Source: Pseudomonas sp. PB106 | Lineage (GTDB): Bacteria > Pseudomonadota > Gammaproteobacteria > Pseudomonadales > Pseudomonadaceae | Direction of reading: 5' to 3' | Length of the DNA: 64,000 nucleotides | NCBI RefSeq assembly: GCF_009764645.1 | Contig: NZ_RWIM01000168.1 | Span: 1-64,000, forward strand | Shown: piece after piece, positions 27,175-35,336 of the stretch | Position numbering within the stretch: position 1 is the first letter of the stretch | Layout of the letters: each line of letters begins with the position of its first letter | The notes under the pieces: generated by a model | What the model saw: only the letters and a program-made list of their open reading frames with translations | The model's database searches: none | Told to the model about the DNA's origin: nothing | Translations under genes and position numbers: made by a program

Positions 27175-28142
27175 TACGCCACCTCCTGGTTCAACGGGTA
27201 GAAGCAGCGGGCGAGGCTGTGGGCTTTCGGATCAAGGCCTGGACGCTGCGCGCGGCAGCTGTCCTGCACATACGGGCAGCGCGGCGACAGCAGGCAGCCT
27301 TGCGGACGGTCGTAACGACCCGGGACGATGCCCGGCAGGGTGGCCAGACGCGTAGCGCCGAGGCTGTGCTCGGGAATCGCCTTGAGCAACGCTTCGCTGT
27401 ACGGGTGCGCCGGGATGTCGAACAGTTGCGGCACCTGACCGACTTCAACGGCTTGGCCGGCGTACATCACACAAACGCGTTGAGCGGTTTCCGCCACGAC
27501 CGCGAGGTCGTGAGTGATCAGCACCAGGCCCATGTTCTGTTCTTTCTGCAACGCCAGCAGCAGATCCATGATCTGTGCCTGAATCGTCACGTCGAGTGCA
27601 GTGGTCGGTTCGTCAGCGATCAGCAGTTTCGGCTCGCCGGCAATTGCCATGGCGATCGCAACACGCTGGCTCATACCGCCAGACAGTTGATGCGGGTAGG
27701 CATCCATACGGCTGGCGGCGCCGGGGATTTCGACTTTTTCCAGCAGTTCGATCGCACGTTTGCGCGCTTGCTTGCCGGACATTTTCAGGTGCAGGCGCAG
27801 GACTTCTTCGATCTGAAAACCGACGGTGTAGCTCGGGTTCAGCGCGGTCATCGGGTCCTGAAAGACCATCGACAGGTCTTTGCCGACGATTTGCCGACGC
27901 TGACGGTTGCTCAGTTTGAGCATGTCTTTGCCGTCGAAGCTGAGCGAGTCGGCGGTAACGATGCCCGGATGCTCGATCAGGCCCATCAGCGCCATCATGG
28001 TCACGGATTTACCCGAACCCGACTCGCCCACGATGGCCAGCACTTCGCCTTTGTCGACTTTCAGGTCGAGGCCATCGACCACCGGTGTAGCGTTTTTGTC
28101 GCCGAAGCGAACGTTGAGATTCTTGATTTCTAGCAGTGACAT
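27174..28142 (-). CDS. dppD: Dipeptide ABC transporter ATPase DppD
   Basis: 322-residue ABC ATPase with Walker A GESGSGKSVT, signature SGGMSQRVAIAMAIA and Walker B KLLIADEPT, plus the C-terminal Cys motif (GCLLSPRCPYVQDSC). ATG 28142 has GGAG nearby and lies 10 bases after the dppC stop; the frame extends upstream into dppC. Confidence 0.95.
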   Translation of the reverse strand: MSLLEIKNLNVRFGDKNATPVVDGLDLKVDKGEVLAIVGESGSGKSVTMMALMGLIEHPGIVTADSLSFDGKDMLKLSNRQRRQIVGKDLSMVFQDPMTALNPSYTVGFQIEEVLRLHLKMSGKQARKRAIELLEKVEIPGAASRMDAYPHQLSGGMSQRVAIAMAIAGEPKLLIADEPTTALDVTIQAQIMDLLLALQKEQNMGLVLITHDLAVVAETAQRVCVMYAGQAVEVGQVPQLFDIPAHPYSEALLKAIPEHSLGATRLATLPGIVPGRYDRPQGCLLSPRCPYVQDSCRAQRPGLDPKAHSLARCFYPLNQEVA

Positions 28143-28152
28143 AGGAATCTCC

Positions 28153-29079
28153 TCAGGCGGCGTTCTTGAGTTTCGGGTCCAGCGCATCGCGCAGGCCGTC
28201 GCCCATCAAGTTGATTGCCAGCACGCTGAGCAAAATGGTCAAACCAGGCAGACTTACCACCCACCAGGCGCGTTCGATGTAGTCGCGGGCCGAGGCCAGC
28301 ATGGTGCCCCACTCAGGGGTTGGCGGTTGTACGCCAAGACCAAGGAAGCCCAGCGCAGCGGCATCGAGAATCGCCGAGGAGAAGCTCAAGGTTGCCTGCA
28401 CGATCAGCGGCGCCATGCAGTTCGGCAGCACGGTGATGAACATCAGACGTGGCAGACCGGCACCGGCCAGGCGCGCGGCGGTCACGTAGTCGCGGTTCAG
28501 TTCGCCCATCACGGCGGCACGGGTCAGACGCACGTAGGACGGCAGCGAAACCACGGCGATAGCGATCACGGTGTTGATCAGGCCAGGGCCGAGGATGGCG
28601 ACAATCGCCACAGCCAGCAGCAGCGACGGCAGGGCCAGCATGATGTCCATCAGACGCATGATGGTCGGGCCGATCATCTTCGGGAAGAAACCGGCGAACA
28701 GACCGAGCAGGATCCCCGGAATCAGCGACATCACCACCGACGACAAGCCGATCAGCAGCGACAGGCGCGAACCCTGGATCAGGCGCGACAGCAAGTCACG
28801 ACCCAGTTCATCGGTGCCGAGCAGGAATTGCATCTGCCCGCCTTCCAGCCACGCCGGCGGCGTCAGCAGGAAGTCGCGGTATTGCTCGCTCGGGTTGTGC
28901 GGGGCGACCCACGGCGCGAACAGCGCGCAGAAAACCACCAGCAACATGAACAGCAGACCGGCAACCGCGCCTTTGTTCTTGGAGAAGGCTTGCCAGAATT
29001 CTTTGTACGGAGACGGGTACAGCAGGCTTTGATCCGCGTTGGTGGCGGACGTCGCTACTGAGGAAGTTGGAGTGCTCAT
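28153..29079 (-). CDS. dppC: Dipeptide ABC transporter permease DppC
   Basis: 308-residue permease. A cytoplasmic N-terminal tail (ending PSPYKEFWQAF) precedes the first span; the OppC-type N domain and BPD loop (VTAARLAGAGLPRLMF) follow. ATG 29079 is 11 bases after the dppB stop. The upstream in-frame extension to 29235 overlaps dppB and is not used. Confidence 0.94.
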   Translation of the reverse strand: MSTPTSSVATSATNADQSLLYPSPYKEFWQAFSKNKGAVAGLLFMLLVVFCALFAPWVAPHNPSEQYRDFLLTPPAWLEGGQMQFLLGTDELGRDLLSRLIQGSRLSLLIGLSSVVMSLIPGILLGLFAGFFPKMIGPTIMRLMDIMLALPSLLLAVAIVAILGPGLINTVIAIAVVSLPSYVRLTRAAVMGELNRDYVTAARLAGAGLPRLMFITVLPNCMAPLIVQATLSFSSAILDAAALGFLGLGVQPPTPEWGTMLASARDYIERAWWVVSLPGLTILLSVLAINLMGDGLRDALDPKLKNAA

Positions 29080-29090
29080 TGGATTGGACC

Positions 29091-30101
29091 TCAGCGCTGA
29101 TGACGGATGCGTGGGTTGGCAAAGCCGTAGAGGATGTCCACTACGAAGTTGACCAGAATCACCAGGCAGGCGATTAACAGGATGCCGTTTTGCACAACCG
29201 GGTAGTCCCGGGCGCCGATGGCTTCGATCAGCCATTTACCGATGCCGGGCCAGGAGAAAATGGTTTCGGTCAGAACCGCACCGGCCAGCAATGTGCCGAC
29301 TTGCAGACCGACCACGGTGAGTACCGGAATCAGTGCGTTACGCAAACCGTGAACAAACACCACGCGCGACGGCGACAGGCCTTTGGCCTTGGCGGTGCGG
29401 ATATAGTCTTCGCGCAGCACTTCGAGCATCGACGAACGGGTCATCCGCGCGATCACCGCCAGCGGAATGGTGCCGAGCACGATGGCCGGCAGGATCAGGT
29501 GATGCAGGGCATCGAAGAACGCACCGACGTCATCGGCCAGCAGCGTGTCGATCAGCATGAAACCGGTGCGCGGTTCGATGTCGTAAAGCAGGTCGATGCG
29601 CCCGGAAACCGGGGTCCAGCCCAGGCTCACCGAGAAGAACATGATGAGGATCAGGCCCCACCAGAAGATCGGCATCGAATACCCCGCCAGGGAGATGCCC
29701 ATCACCCCGTGGTCGAACAGGGATCCTCGCTTGAGTGCCGCGATCACCCCGGCCAGAAGCCCGAGAATGCCGGCGAACAGCAGGGCGGCCATGGACAGTT
29801 CCAGGGTCGCCGGGAAGAGAGAGGTGAACTCGGTCCAGACGCTTTCACGCGTACGCAGTGATTCGCCGAGGTCGCCTTGAGCCAGTTTGCCGATGTAGTC
29901 CAGATACTGGGCATACAGCGGCTTGTTCAGACCTAGGCGTTCCATTGCCTGAGCGTGCATTTCGGGGTCGACCCGACGTTCGCCCATCATCACTTCCACG
30001 GGGTCGCCCGGAATCATGCGAATCAACGCGAAAGTCAGCAAGGTGATGCCGAAAAACGTGGGGATCAACAACCCCAGTCGGCGGGCAATAAAACTAAACA
30101 T
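29091..30101 (-). CDS. dppB: Dipeptide ABC transporter permease DppB
   Basis: 336-residue permease of the OppB/DppB family. It opens with RRLGLLIPTFFGITLLTF and contains the periplasmic loop LGLNKPLYAQYLDY and the EAA loop YIRTAKAKGLSPSRVVF. ATG 30101 is preceded by GATGAGG. An intercistronic hairpin separates it from the binding-protein gene upstream. Confidence 0.95.
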   Translation of the reverse strand: MFSFIARRLGLLIPTFFGITLLTFALIRMIPGDPVEVMMGERRVDPEMHAQAMERLGLNKPLYAQYLDYIGKLAQGDLGESLRTRESVWTEFTSLFPATLELSMAALLFAGILGLLAGVIAALKRGSLFDHGVMGISLAGYSMPIFWWGLILIMFFSVSLGWTPVSGRIDLLYDIEPRTGFMLIDTLLADDVGAFFDALHHLILPAIVLGTIPLAVIARMTRSSMLEVLREDYIRTAKAKGLSPSRVVFVHGLRNALIPVLTVVGLQVGTLLAGAVLTETIFSWPGIGKWLIEAIGARDYPVVQNGILLIACLVILVNFVVDILYGFANPRIRHQR

Positions 30102-30133
30102 CTTGTGTGGTACCTCATCAGCCGGTTAGGCGT

Positions 30134-30165
30134 GCCCGGCGTCCCTGGGGTCAGGGATACCGGGC
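30134..30165 (-). promoter_or_regulatory. Intercistronic hairpin between binding protein and dppB
   Basis: GCCCGGTATCCCTG/CAGGGACGCCGGGC, a GC-rich stem with a short internal loop and no following T run on the minus strand. It fits an mRNA-stabilising or processing element that lets the binding protein be made in excess over the permease. Confidence 0.6.
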
Positions 30166-30174
30166 GTTTCTTAT

Positions 30175-31770
30175 CTACTTCACCTGGGTAGTGGCGAAGT
30201 TATTAGTGGTGAGAGGGCTGATGTGATAGCCCTCTACGTTGTTGCGCATTGCGGTAAACATCCTGGTGTGGGCCATGCTGATCCATGGCTGATCCTGATT
30301 AAACAGCACTTGCGCCTGTTCGTAGAGCGCGGCGCGTTCGGCCGGATCTACTTTAGCCCGTGCTTCATCCAGCAGTGCCTGGAATTTCTCGTTGCACCAG
30401 CGTGCATAGTTCTCGCCGTTCTTGGCCGCTTCACAACTGAGCATAGGCGTCAGGAAGTTATCCGGGTCACCGTTGTCGCCCGCCCATCCGGCAGACACCA
30501 TGTCGTGCTCGCCGTTCTTGGCGCGTTTAAGCATTTCGCCCCATTCCATCACGCGGATGTCGATCTTGATCCCGACTTTCGCCAGGTCAGCCTGCATCAT
30601 TTGCGCGCCCAGCATCGGGTTCGGGTTGGTCGGGCCACCGCCGTTACGGGTAAACAGGGTAAACACGGTGCCATCCGGCACCCCGGCTTCCTTGAGCAGC
30701 GCGCGAGCCTTGTCGAGGTCGCGTGGCGGGTTCTTCAGGTCGTGGTTGTAACCGAGCAACGTCGGCGGGTACGGGTTGACCGCCACCGAGGCGTTGCCTT
30801 TGCCGAACAGCGCGTTGACGTAGGCTTCCTTGTCGAAGGCGATATCGATGGCCTTACGTACGCGCACGTCGCTCATGTATTTGTGCTGGGTGTTCATGGC
30901 GATGTACGAGACGGTCATCGCGTCCAGTTCGTCGACTTTCAGGTTGCTGTCTTTCTTGATGCTCGGGATGTCATCCGGTTTCGGATACAGCGCGATCTGG
31001 CACTCGTTGGCCTTGAGCTTTTGCAGGCGCACGTTGTTATCGGTGGCGATGGCCAGGATCAACGCGTCAGCCGGTGGCTTGCCACGGAAATAGTCCGGGT
31101 TGGCCTTGAAGCGCACCTGAGCGTCTTTTGCGTAACGCTGGAAGATGAACGGGCCGGTGCCGACAGGCTTGTTGTTGAGGTCGCCGGTCTTGTTGGCCTT
31201 GAGCAACTGGTCGGCGTATTCGGCCGGGTAGATCGAGGAGAACGCCATCGCGATGTCGGCCAGGAACGGCGCTTCGCGGCGGGTCAGGGTGAACTTGACC
31301 GTGTTGTCGTCGACTTTTTCTACGCTTTTGAGCAGCTCCTTGAAGCCCATGCTCTCAAAGTACGGGAAGCCCACGCTCGACAGTTTGTGCCACGGGTGAT
31401 TCGGGTCCAGCTGACGCTGGAAGCTCCAGACCACGTCATCGGCATTCATGTCGCGGGTCGGCTTGAAGTATTCGGTGGTGTGAAACTTGACGCCTTTGCG
31501 CAGGTGGAACGTGTACGTCAGGCCGTCTTCGCTGATGTCCCAGGACTCGGCGAGCGCCGGGATCACTTCAGTGCTGCCAGGCTTGAAATCGGCCAGGCGA
31601 TTGAAGATGGTTTCGGCCACCGCATCGGCCGTGACTGCAGTTGTGTACTGGACCATATCGAAGCCTTCCGGACTGGCTTCGGTGCAGACCACCAAGGGTT
31701 TGGCCGAGACGCCGACAGCGACACTCAGCAACGCAGCCGCAATGGCCGCACGTAGGGGAAGCATTTTCAT
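30175..31770 (-). CDS. dppA: Di/tripeptide ABC transporter substrate-binding protein (DppA4 position)
   Basis: 531-residue family 5 extracellular solute-binding protein. The signal peptide MKMLPLRAAIAAALL...VSA is cleaved near residue 23; there is no lipobox. The mature start PLVVCTEASPEGFD is shared with the other three paralogues here. ATG 31770 has AGAGGG upstream; the frame to 31824 crosses the terminator after opdP. It lies directly before dppBCDF, as PAO1 dppA4 does, and is the most divergent of the four, with a KPLV rather than LVFC start. Confidence 0.92.
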   Translation of the reverse strand: MKMLPLRAAIAAALLSVAVGVSAKPLVVCTEASPEGFDMVQYTTAVTADAVAETIFNRLADFKPGSTEVIPALAESWDISEDGLTYTFHLRKGVKFHTTEYFKPTRDMNADDVVWSFQRQLDPNHPWHKLSSVGFPYFESMGFKELLKSVEKVDDNTVKFTLTRREAPFLADIAMAFSSIYPAEYADQLLKANKTGDLNNKPVGTGPFIFQRYAKDAQVRFKANPDYFRGKPPADALILAIATDNNVRLQKLKANECQIALYPKPDDIPSIKKDSNLKVDELDAMTVSYIAMNTQHKYMSDVRVRKAIDIAFDKEAYVNALFGKGNASVAVNPYPPTLLGYNHDLKNPPRDLDKARALLKEAGVPDGTVFTLFTRNGGGPTNPNPMLGAQMMQADLAKVGIKIDIRVMEWGEMLKRAKNGEHDMVSAGWAGDNGDPDNFLTPMLSCEAAKNGENYARWCNEKFQALLDEARAKVDPAERAALYEQAQVLFNQDQPWISMAHTRMFTAMRNNVEGYHISPLTTNNFATTQVK

Positions 31771-31798
31771 CGATAACCCTCTGCAATCGGTTGAAGAC

Positions 31799-31839
31799 AA
31801 AAAGCCGAACGGCCGACTCGTCATGAGTCCGCCGTCGGC
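31799..31839 (-). terminator. Intrinsic terminator between opdP and the binding-protein gene
   Basis: On the minus strand GCCGACGGC.GGACTC..GAGTCGGCCGTTCGGC (one bulge, one mismatch) is followed by TTTTT. Only about 30 bp separate it from the next ATG, so the downstream dpp genes depend on readthrough unless a promoter is hidden in opdP. Confidence 0.75.
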
Positions 31840-31847
31840 TGGCGTTT

Positions 31848-33263
31848 TTACAGGATGTTGAACGGAATCGTGGTCACGAGACGGAACTCGTTGATGCTGC
31901 CGTCAGCCTGGTTTTCGCTGGCGCGGTGGGTGGTGTAGGTGCCACGAATGGTGGTCGCCTTGAGCGGGCCGCTTTGTACGGCATAGGTCGCGCCGACGCC
32001 GTATTCATAGTGGTGCTCGCCGTCCATCGCTTGCACGCCGTCGTAGCCGCCACCCTTGTAGTGAGTGCCGTCGATGCCCCAGCCGCGCGCTTGGTAGATG
32101 TTGAACTTCAGGCCCGGTACGCCGTATTCGGCCATGTTGATGCCGTAGGAAATCTGGAAGGATTTCTCGTTCGGGCCGTTGAAGTCCGAGAGCAGGGAGT
32201 TGGCCAGGTAGATACCGTTGGTTTCGTGCAGGTAGTCGAAGTACTCGTTACCGTTCACTTCCTGATACGAGAAGGTCAGGGTGTGGGCCAGGTGAGTCAG
32301 GCCGAACGACAGCGAGTAGGTGTCGTTGTCGATCTCGCCCAGCAGCTTTTTACCTTCGTCGACGGTCTTGTAGTAGTTCAGGCCGGTGGTCAGGCTCAGC
32401 ACGGAGCTATCACCCAGTACGTGGGTGGCGCCGAAGTAATACTGGTTCCACAGGTCTTCAGCCTGAGTGCCCCACAGGCTGGTGGTCAGGCTGGCGAACG
32501 GCTGGTACGAGATACCGGCGGTGTTCACGTGGTCGGCTTCAGCGTCGATGCTGCCGTATTCGGAGCGGAATTTGCTGAGGCTTTCTTCGGTACGTGGCGA
32601 GACGCGGTCGAAAGTGGCCAGGTCGAAGGACAGATTGTTCAGTTCTTCGCTGTGGATCGCGATCCCTTCGAAGCTCGAAGGCAGCGGACGGTTGCCGATC
32701 ACATCGACTTGCGGGCTGCTGAAGTTCATGCGGCCGGCGGTCAGGGTGGTGTTGGAGATACGCGCCTTGACGTTGGCCAGACCCAGTTTGCTCCATTGAC
32801 CGACAGCGTCACCGCCTTCACGGGTCAGGGTACGGTTGTTGCCCGCGCCCGGACGGGTGCCCGGTGCGCCGCCGTTGTTGGAAGCGAGGTTCTCGCGATC
32901 ACGCTCCAGCGCGATGGCGTTGTACGCAGCCACTTCGGTGCTGAAGCCGACAGTACCTTCGGTGAAACCCGAGTTGTACTTGATGATCGTGCCTTGCACC
33001 CAGTTGATACGGCGGTCGGTTTCCGCCGATTGGCCGCTTTTGCGGTAAGCGAACTTGCCGCCACGCTTGAGTTGCTCGTTGGCGTACCAGTTACGGGTCG
33101 AACCGCTGATCGATTGACCTTCGAGGAAGCCAGTGGCCTCCGCTTGGGCACTTTTCTCGTTGACGGACACCGGGGTGAACGCCTGGCTTTGGGTTTCCGC
33201 GTAAGCCGTGGCGGTGATGCTGCTGATGGCCAAGGCCAGTATCGCGGTGCTGCTCAGTTTCAT
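31848..33263 (-). CDS. opdP: OprD-family porin (OpdP-like)
   Basis: 471-residue outer-membrane channel of the OprD family. A signal peptide (AILALAISSITATAYA) precedes GFLEGQSISGSTRNWY, and the barrel ends in a hydrophobic C-terminus (VTTIPFNIL). Its place inside the dpp locus matches PAO1 opdP (PA4501), a channel for glycine-glutamate dipeptides and a carbapenem route. The terminal residue is Leu rather than the usual Phe. The ribosome site AAAGGAG overlaps an A-rich AANAANAA motif that could bind Hfq/Crc. Confidence 0.92.
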   Translation of the reverse strand: MKLSSTAILALAISSITATAYAETQSQAFTPVSVNEKSAQAEATGFLEGQSISGSTRNWYANEQLKRGGKFAYRKSGQSAETDRRINWVQGTIIKYNSGFTEGTVGFSTEVAAYNAIALERDRENLASNNGGAPGTRPGAGNNRTLTREGGDAVGQWSKLGLANVKARISNTTLTAGRMNFSSPQVDVIGNRPLPSSFEGIAIHSEELNNLSFDLATFDRVSPRTEESLSKFRSEYGSIDAEADHVNTAGISYQPFASLTTSLWGTQAEDLWNQYYFGATHVLGDSSVLSLTTGLNYYKTVDEGKKLLGEIDNDTYSLSFGLTHLAHTLTFSYQEVNGNEYFDYLHETNGIYLANSLLSDFNGPNEKSFQISYGINMAEYGVPGLKFNIYQARGWGIDGTHYKGGGYDGVQAMDGEHHYEYGVGATYAVQSGPLKATTIRGTYTTHRASENQADGSINEFRLVTTIPFNIL

Positions 33264-33342
33264 GGGTGAAGCTCCTTTACTTTCTTTTTATGCCGGCTTT
33301 TTTTGGTATGCCGGTTATTGGTTTAGAACTCATTCACACATC

Positions 33343-33354
33343 GCAAACGTTTGC
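33343..33354. promoter_or_regulatory. Perfect 12-bp palindrome upstream of opdP
   Basis: GCAAACGTTTGC, 80 bp before the opdP ATG. A symmetric core with a central CG is typical of LacI-family operators and shares AAACGTTT with the FruR site at 1992-2003. Confidence 0.5.
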
Positions 33355-33391
33355 AAAAGGCCAAATCGGCGAATTTCGGCAAAGCGCTTGC

Positions 33392-33422
33392 GTGAGGGGA
33401 TAGACAGCTCCCCTCAGCGTTG
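33392..33422. terminator. Hairpin after the third binding-protein gene
   Basis: GTGAGGGGA..TCCCCTCAGC stem (8-10 bp) 17 bp past the stop codon at 33439 on the minus strand, without a clear T run. It may be a weak terminator or a stabiliser. Confidence 0.5.
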
Positions 33423-33438
33423 CGGCTAATCGGTTGGT

Positions 33439-35037
33439 TTAATCGATACTGACGCCCGAGAACACGTTGCGGCCGAACGGGCTGACTTTGAACCCTTCGA
33501 CTTTGGTGTTTAACGGTTGGTTGACCGTCGAGTGAGCGACAGGCGTGATCGGCACTTGCTGTTTAAGCAACTGCTGGGCCTGTTTATAGAGCACGGTGCG
33601 CTGGTCACGGTCGGTGACGACCTTGGCCTCTTTGATCAGCTTGTCGTAAGCCGGATCGCACCACATGGAGTAGTTGTTGCCGCCGATGGCATCGCAGCTG
33701 TACAGCGTGCCCAGCCAGTTGTCCGGGTCACCATTGTCACCGGTCCAACCGATCAGGCTGATGTCGTGCTCGCCATTTTTGGTGCGCTTGATGTACTCGC
33801 CCCATTCATAGCTGACGATCTTCACTTTCAGACCGATCTTGGCCCAGTCCGCCTGGAGCATTTCGGCCATCAACTTGGCGTTCGGGTTGTACGGGCGCTG
33901 CACCGGCATCGCCCACAAAGTGATCTCGGTGCCTTCCTTGACGCCGGCAGCCTTGAGCAACTCTTTGGCTTTTTCCGGGTTGTAGGCGGCGTCCTTGATA
34001 GTGTCGTCGTAGGACCACTGGGTCGGCGGCATGGCGTTGACGGCCAGTTGGCCGGCGCCTTGATAAACAGCGTTGAGAATCCCTTGTTTATTCACCGCCA
34101 TGTCCAGCGCCTGACGCACTTCGAGCTGGTCGAATGGCTTGTGCCGCACGTTGTAGGCGATGTAGCCGAGGTTGAAACCGGGCTTGGTGATCAGTTGCAG
34201 TTTCGGGTCATTCTTCAACGCTTCAACATCGGCAGGGCGCGGATGCAGGGTGATCTGGCACTCATTGGCCTTGAGTTTCTGCACACGGACCGAAGCGTCG
34301 GTGTTGATCGCGAAAATCAGGTTGTCGAGTTTGACCCGGCTCGGGTCCCAGTAATGTTTATTACCGGTGTAACGGATGTTCGAGTCTTTCTGATAACTCT
34401 TGAACACAAACGGTCCGGTGCCAATCGGCTTCTGGTTAATGTCGCTCGGCTTGCCGTCAGTCAGCAACTTGTCGGCGTATTCGGCGGACAGGATGGCGGC
34501 GAAGCTCATGGCGAGGTTCTGAATAAACGCGGCGTCGACGCTGTTTAGCGTGAATTCAACAGTCAGCGGCCCGGTCTTTTCGACCTTGGCGATGTTCTTG
34601 TTCAGGCTCATCCCGTTGAAGTATGGGAATTCGGTCGGATAAGCCTTACGGAATGGCTGCTGTGCATCAAGCATGCGGTTAAACGTAAACAGCACGTCGT
34701 CGGCGTTGAAATCGCGACTTGGCTTGAAATACGGCGTTGTATGAAATTTCACACCTTCACGCAGGTGAAAGGTGTACTTGAGACCATCCTCGGAAATATC
34801 CCACGTGGTGGCCAGACCCGGTACGACATTGGTCGCGCCTTTTTCGAACTCGACCAGACGGTTGTAGATCGGTTCGGCGGCGTCGTTATCGGTCGCTGTC
34901 GTGTACTGCGCGGTATCGAAACCCGCCGGGCTGCCTTCGGAGCAGAACACCAGGCTTTTGCTGGCGGCGAAACTGGCGGACGAAGCGGCCAACAGGCCGG
35001 CGCCCAGCAATGCGGAAAAAACCAAGGTATGGCGCAT
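33439..35037 (-). CDS. dppA: Di/tripeptide ABC transporter substrate-binding protein (DppA3 position)
   Basis: 532-residue solute-binding protein with signal peptide TLVFSALLGAGLLAAS...FAA and mature start KSLVFCSEGSPAGFD. Closely similar to the product at 35337-36962, sharing KPIGTGPFVFKSYQKDSNIR and EWGEYIKR. ATG 35037 follows GAGGGAG. Its 5' side carries 299 bp of gene-free DNA, where PAO1 has mdpA and psdR in the equivalent interval. Confidence 0.93.
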   Translation of the reverse strand: MRHTLVFSALLGAGLLAASSASFAASKSLVFCSEGSPAGFDTAQYTTATDNDAAEPIYNRLVEFEKGATNVVPGLATTWDISEDGLKYTFHLREGVKFHTTPYFKPSRDFNADDVLFTFNRMLDAQQPFRKAYPTEFPYFNGMSLNKNIAKVEKTGPLTVEFTLNSVDAAFIQNLAMSFAAILSAEYADKLLTDGKPSDINQKPIGTGPFVFKSYQKDSNIRYTGNKHYWDPSRVKLDNLIFAINTDASVRVQKLKANECQITLHPRPADVEALKNDPKLQLITKPGFNLGYIAYNVRHKPFDQLEVRQALDMAVNKQGILNAVYQGAGQLAVNAMPPTQWSYDDTIKDAAYNPEKAKELLKAAGVKEGTEITLWAMPVQRPYNPNAKLMAEMLQADWAKIGLKVKIVSYEWGEYIKRTKNGEHDISLIGWTGDNGDPDNWLGTLYSCDAIGGNNYSMWCDPAYDKLIKEAKVVTDRDQRTVLYKQAQQLLKQQVPITPVAHSTVNQPLNTKVEGFKVSPFGRNVFSGVSID

Positions 35038-35299
35038 GACGCTCCCTCTTTTTTAGTGTTGTTCAATGCGCCGCAGTCTCGTCCAGAGACGTAGTGACGC
35101 ATCGAGCTCAATCCAGTACGTACGGCAAACCGGAGGCCCACGCAGAAACTGGTCAGAACCGACGGTAGTGGCCGTTGGTCTGGCAGTAAATGCGTAATTG
35201 CCTTAAACATCGTAGGAAAAGTCGACGCGTCCTATTCCTCAGCAGTAATCCACTGCGGAACTGGATGTAAGAAAATTCCTAACTTCCCGGCAAAACAAA

Positions 35300-35332
35300 G
35301 CGGCGGCAACGTTCGAAACGTTGCCGCCGCAG
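35300..35332 (-). terminator. Intrinsic terminator after the second binding-protein gene
   Basis: GCGGCGGCAACGTT-TCG-AACGTTGCCGCCGC, a perfect 14-bp stem, followed by TTTGTTTTG on the minus strand. The genes on either side therefore have separate transcripts. The rest of 35038-35299 shows no gene; it presumably holds the promoter of the gene ending at 33439. Confidence 0.88.
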
Positions 35333-35336
35333 TGCT

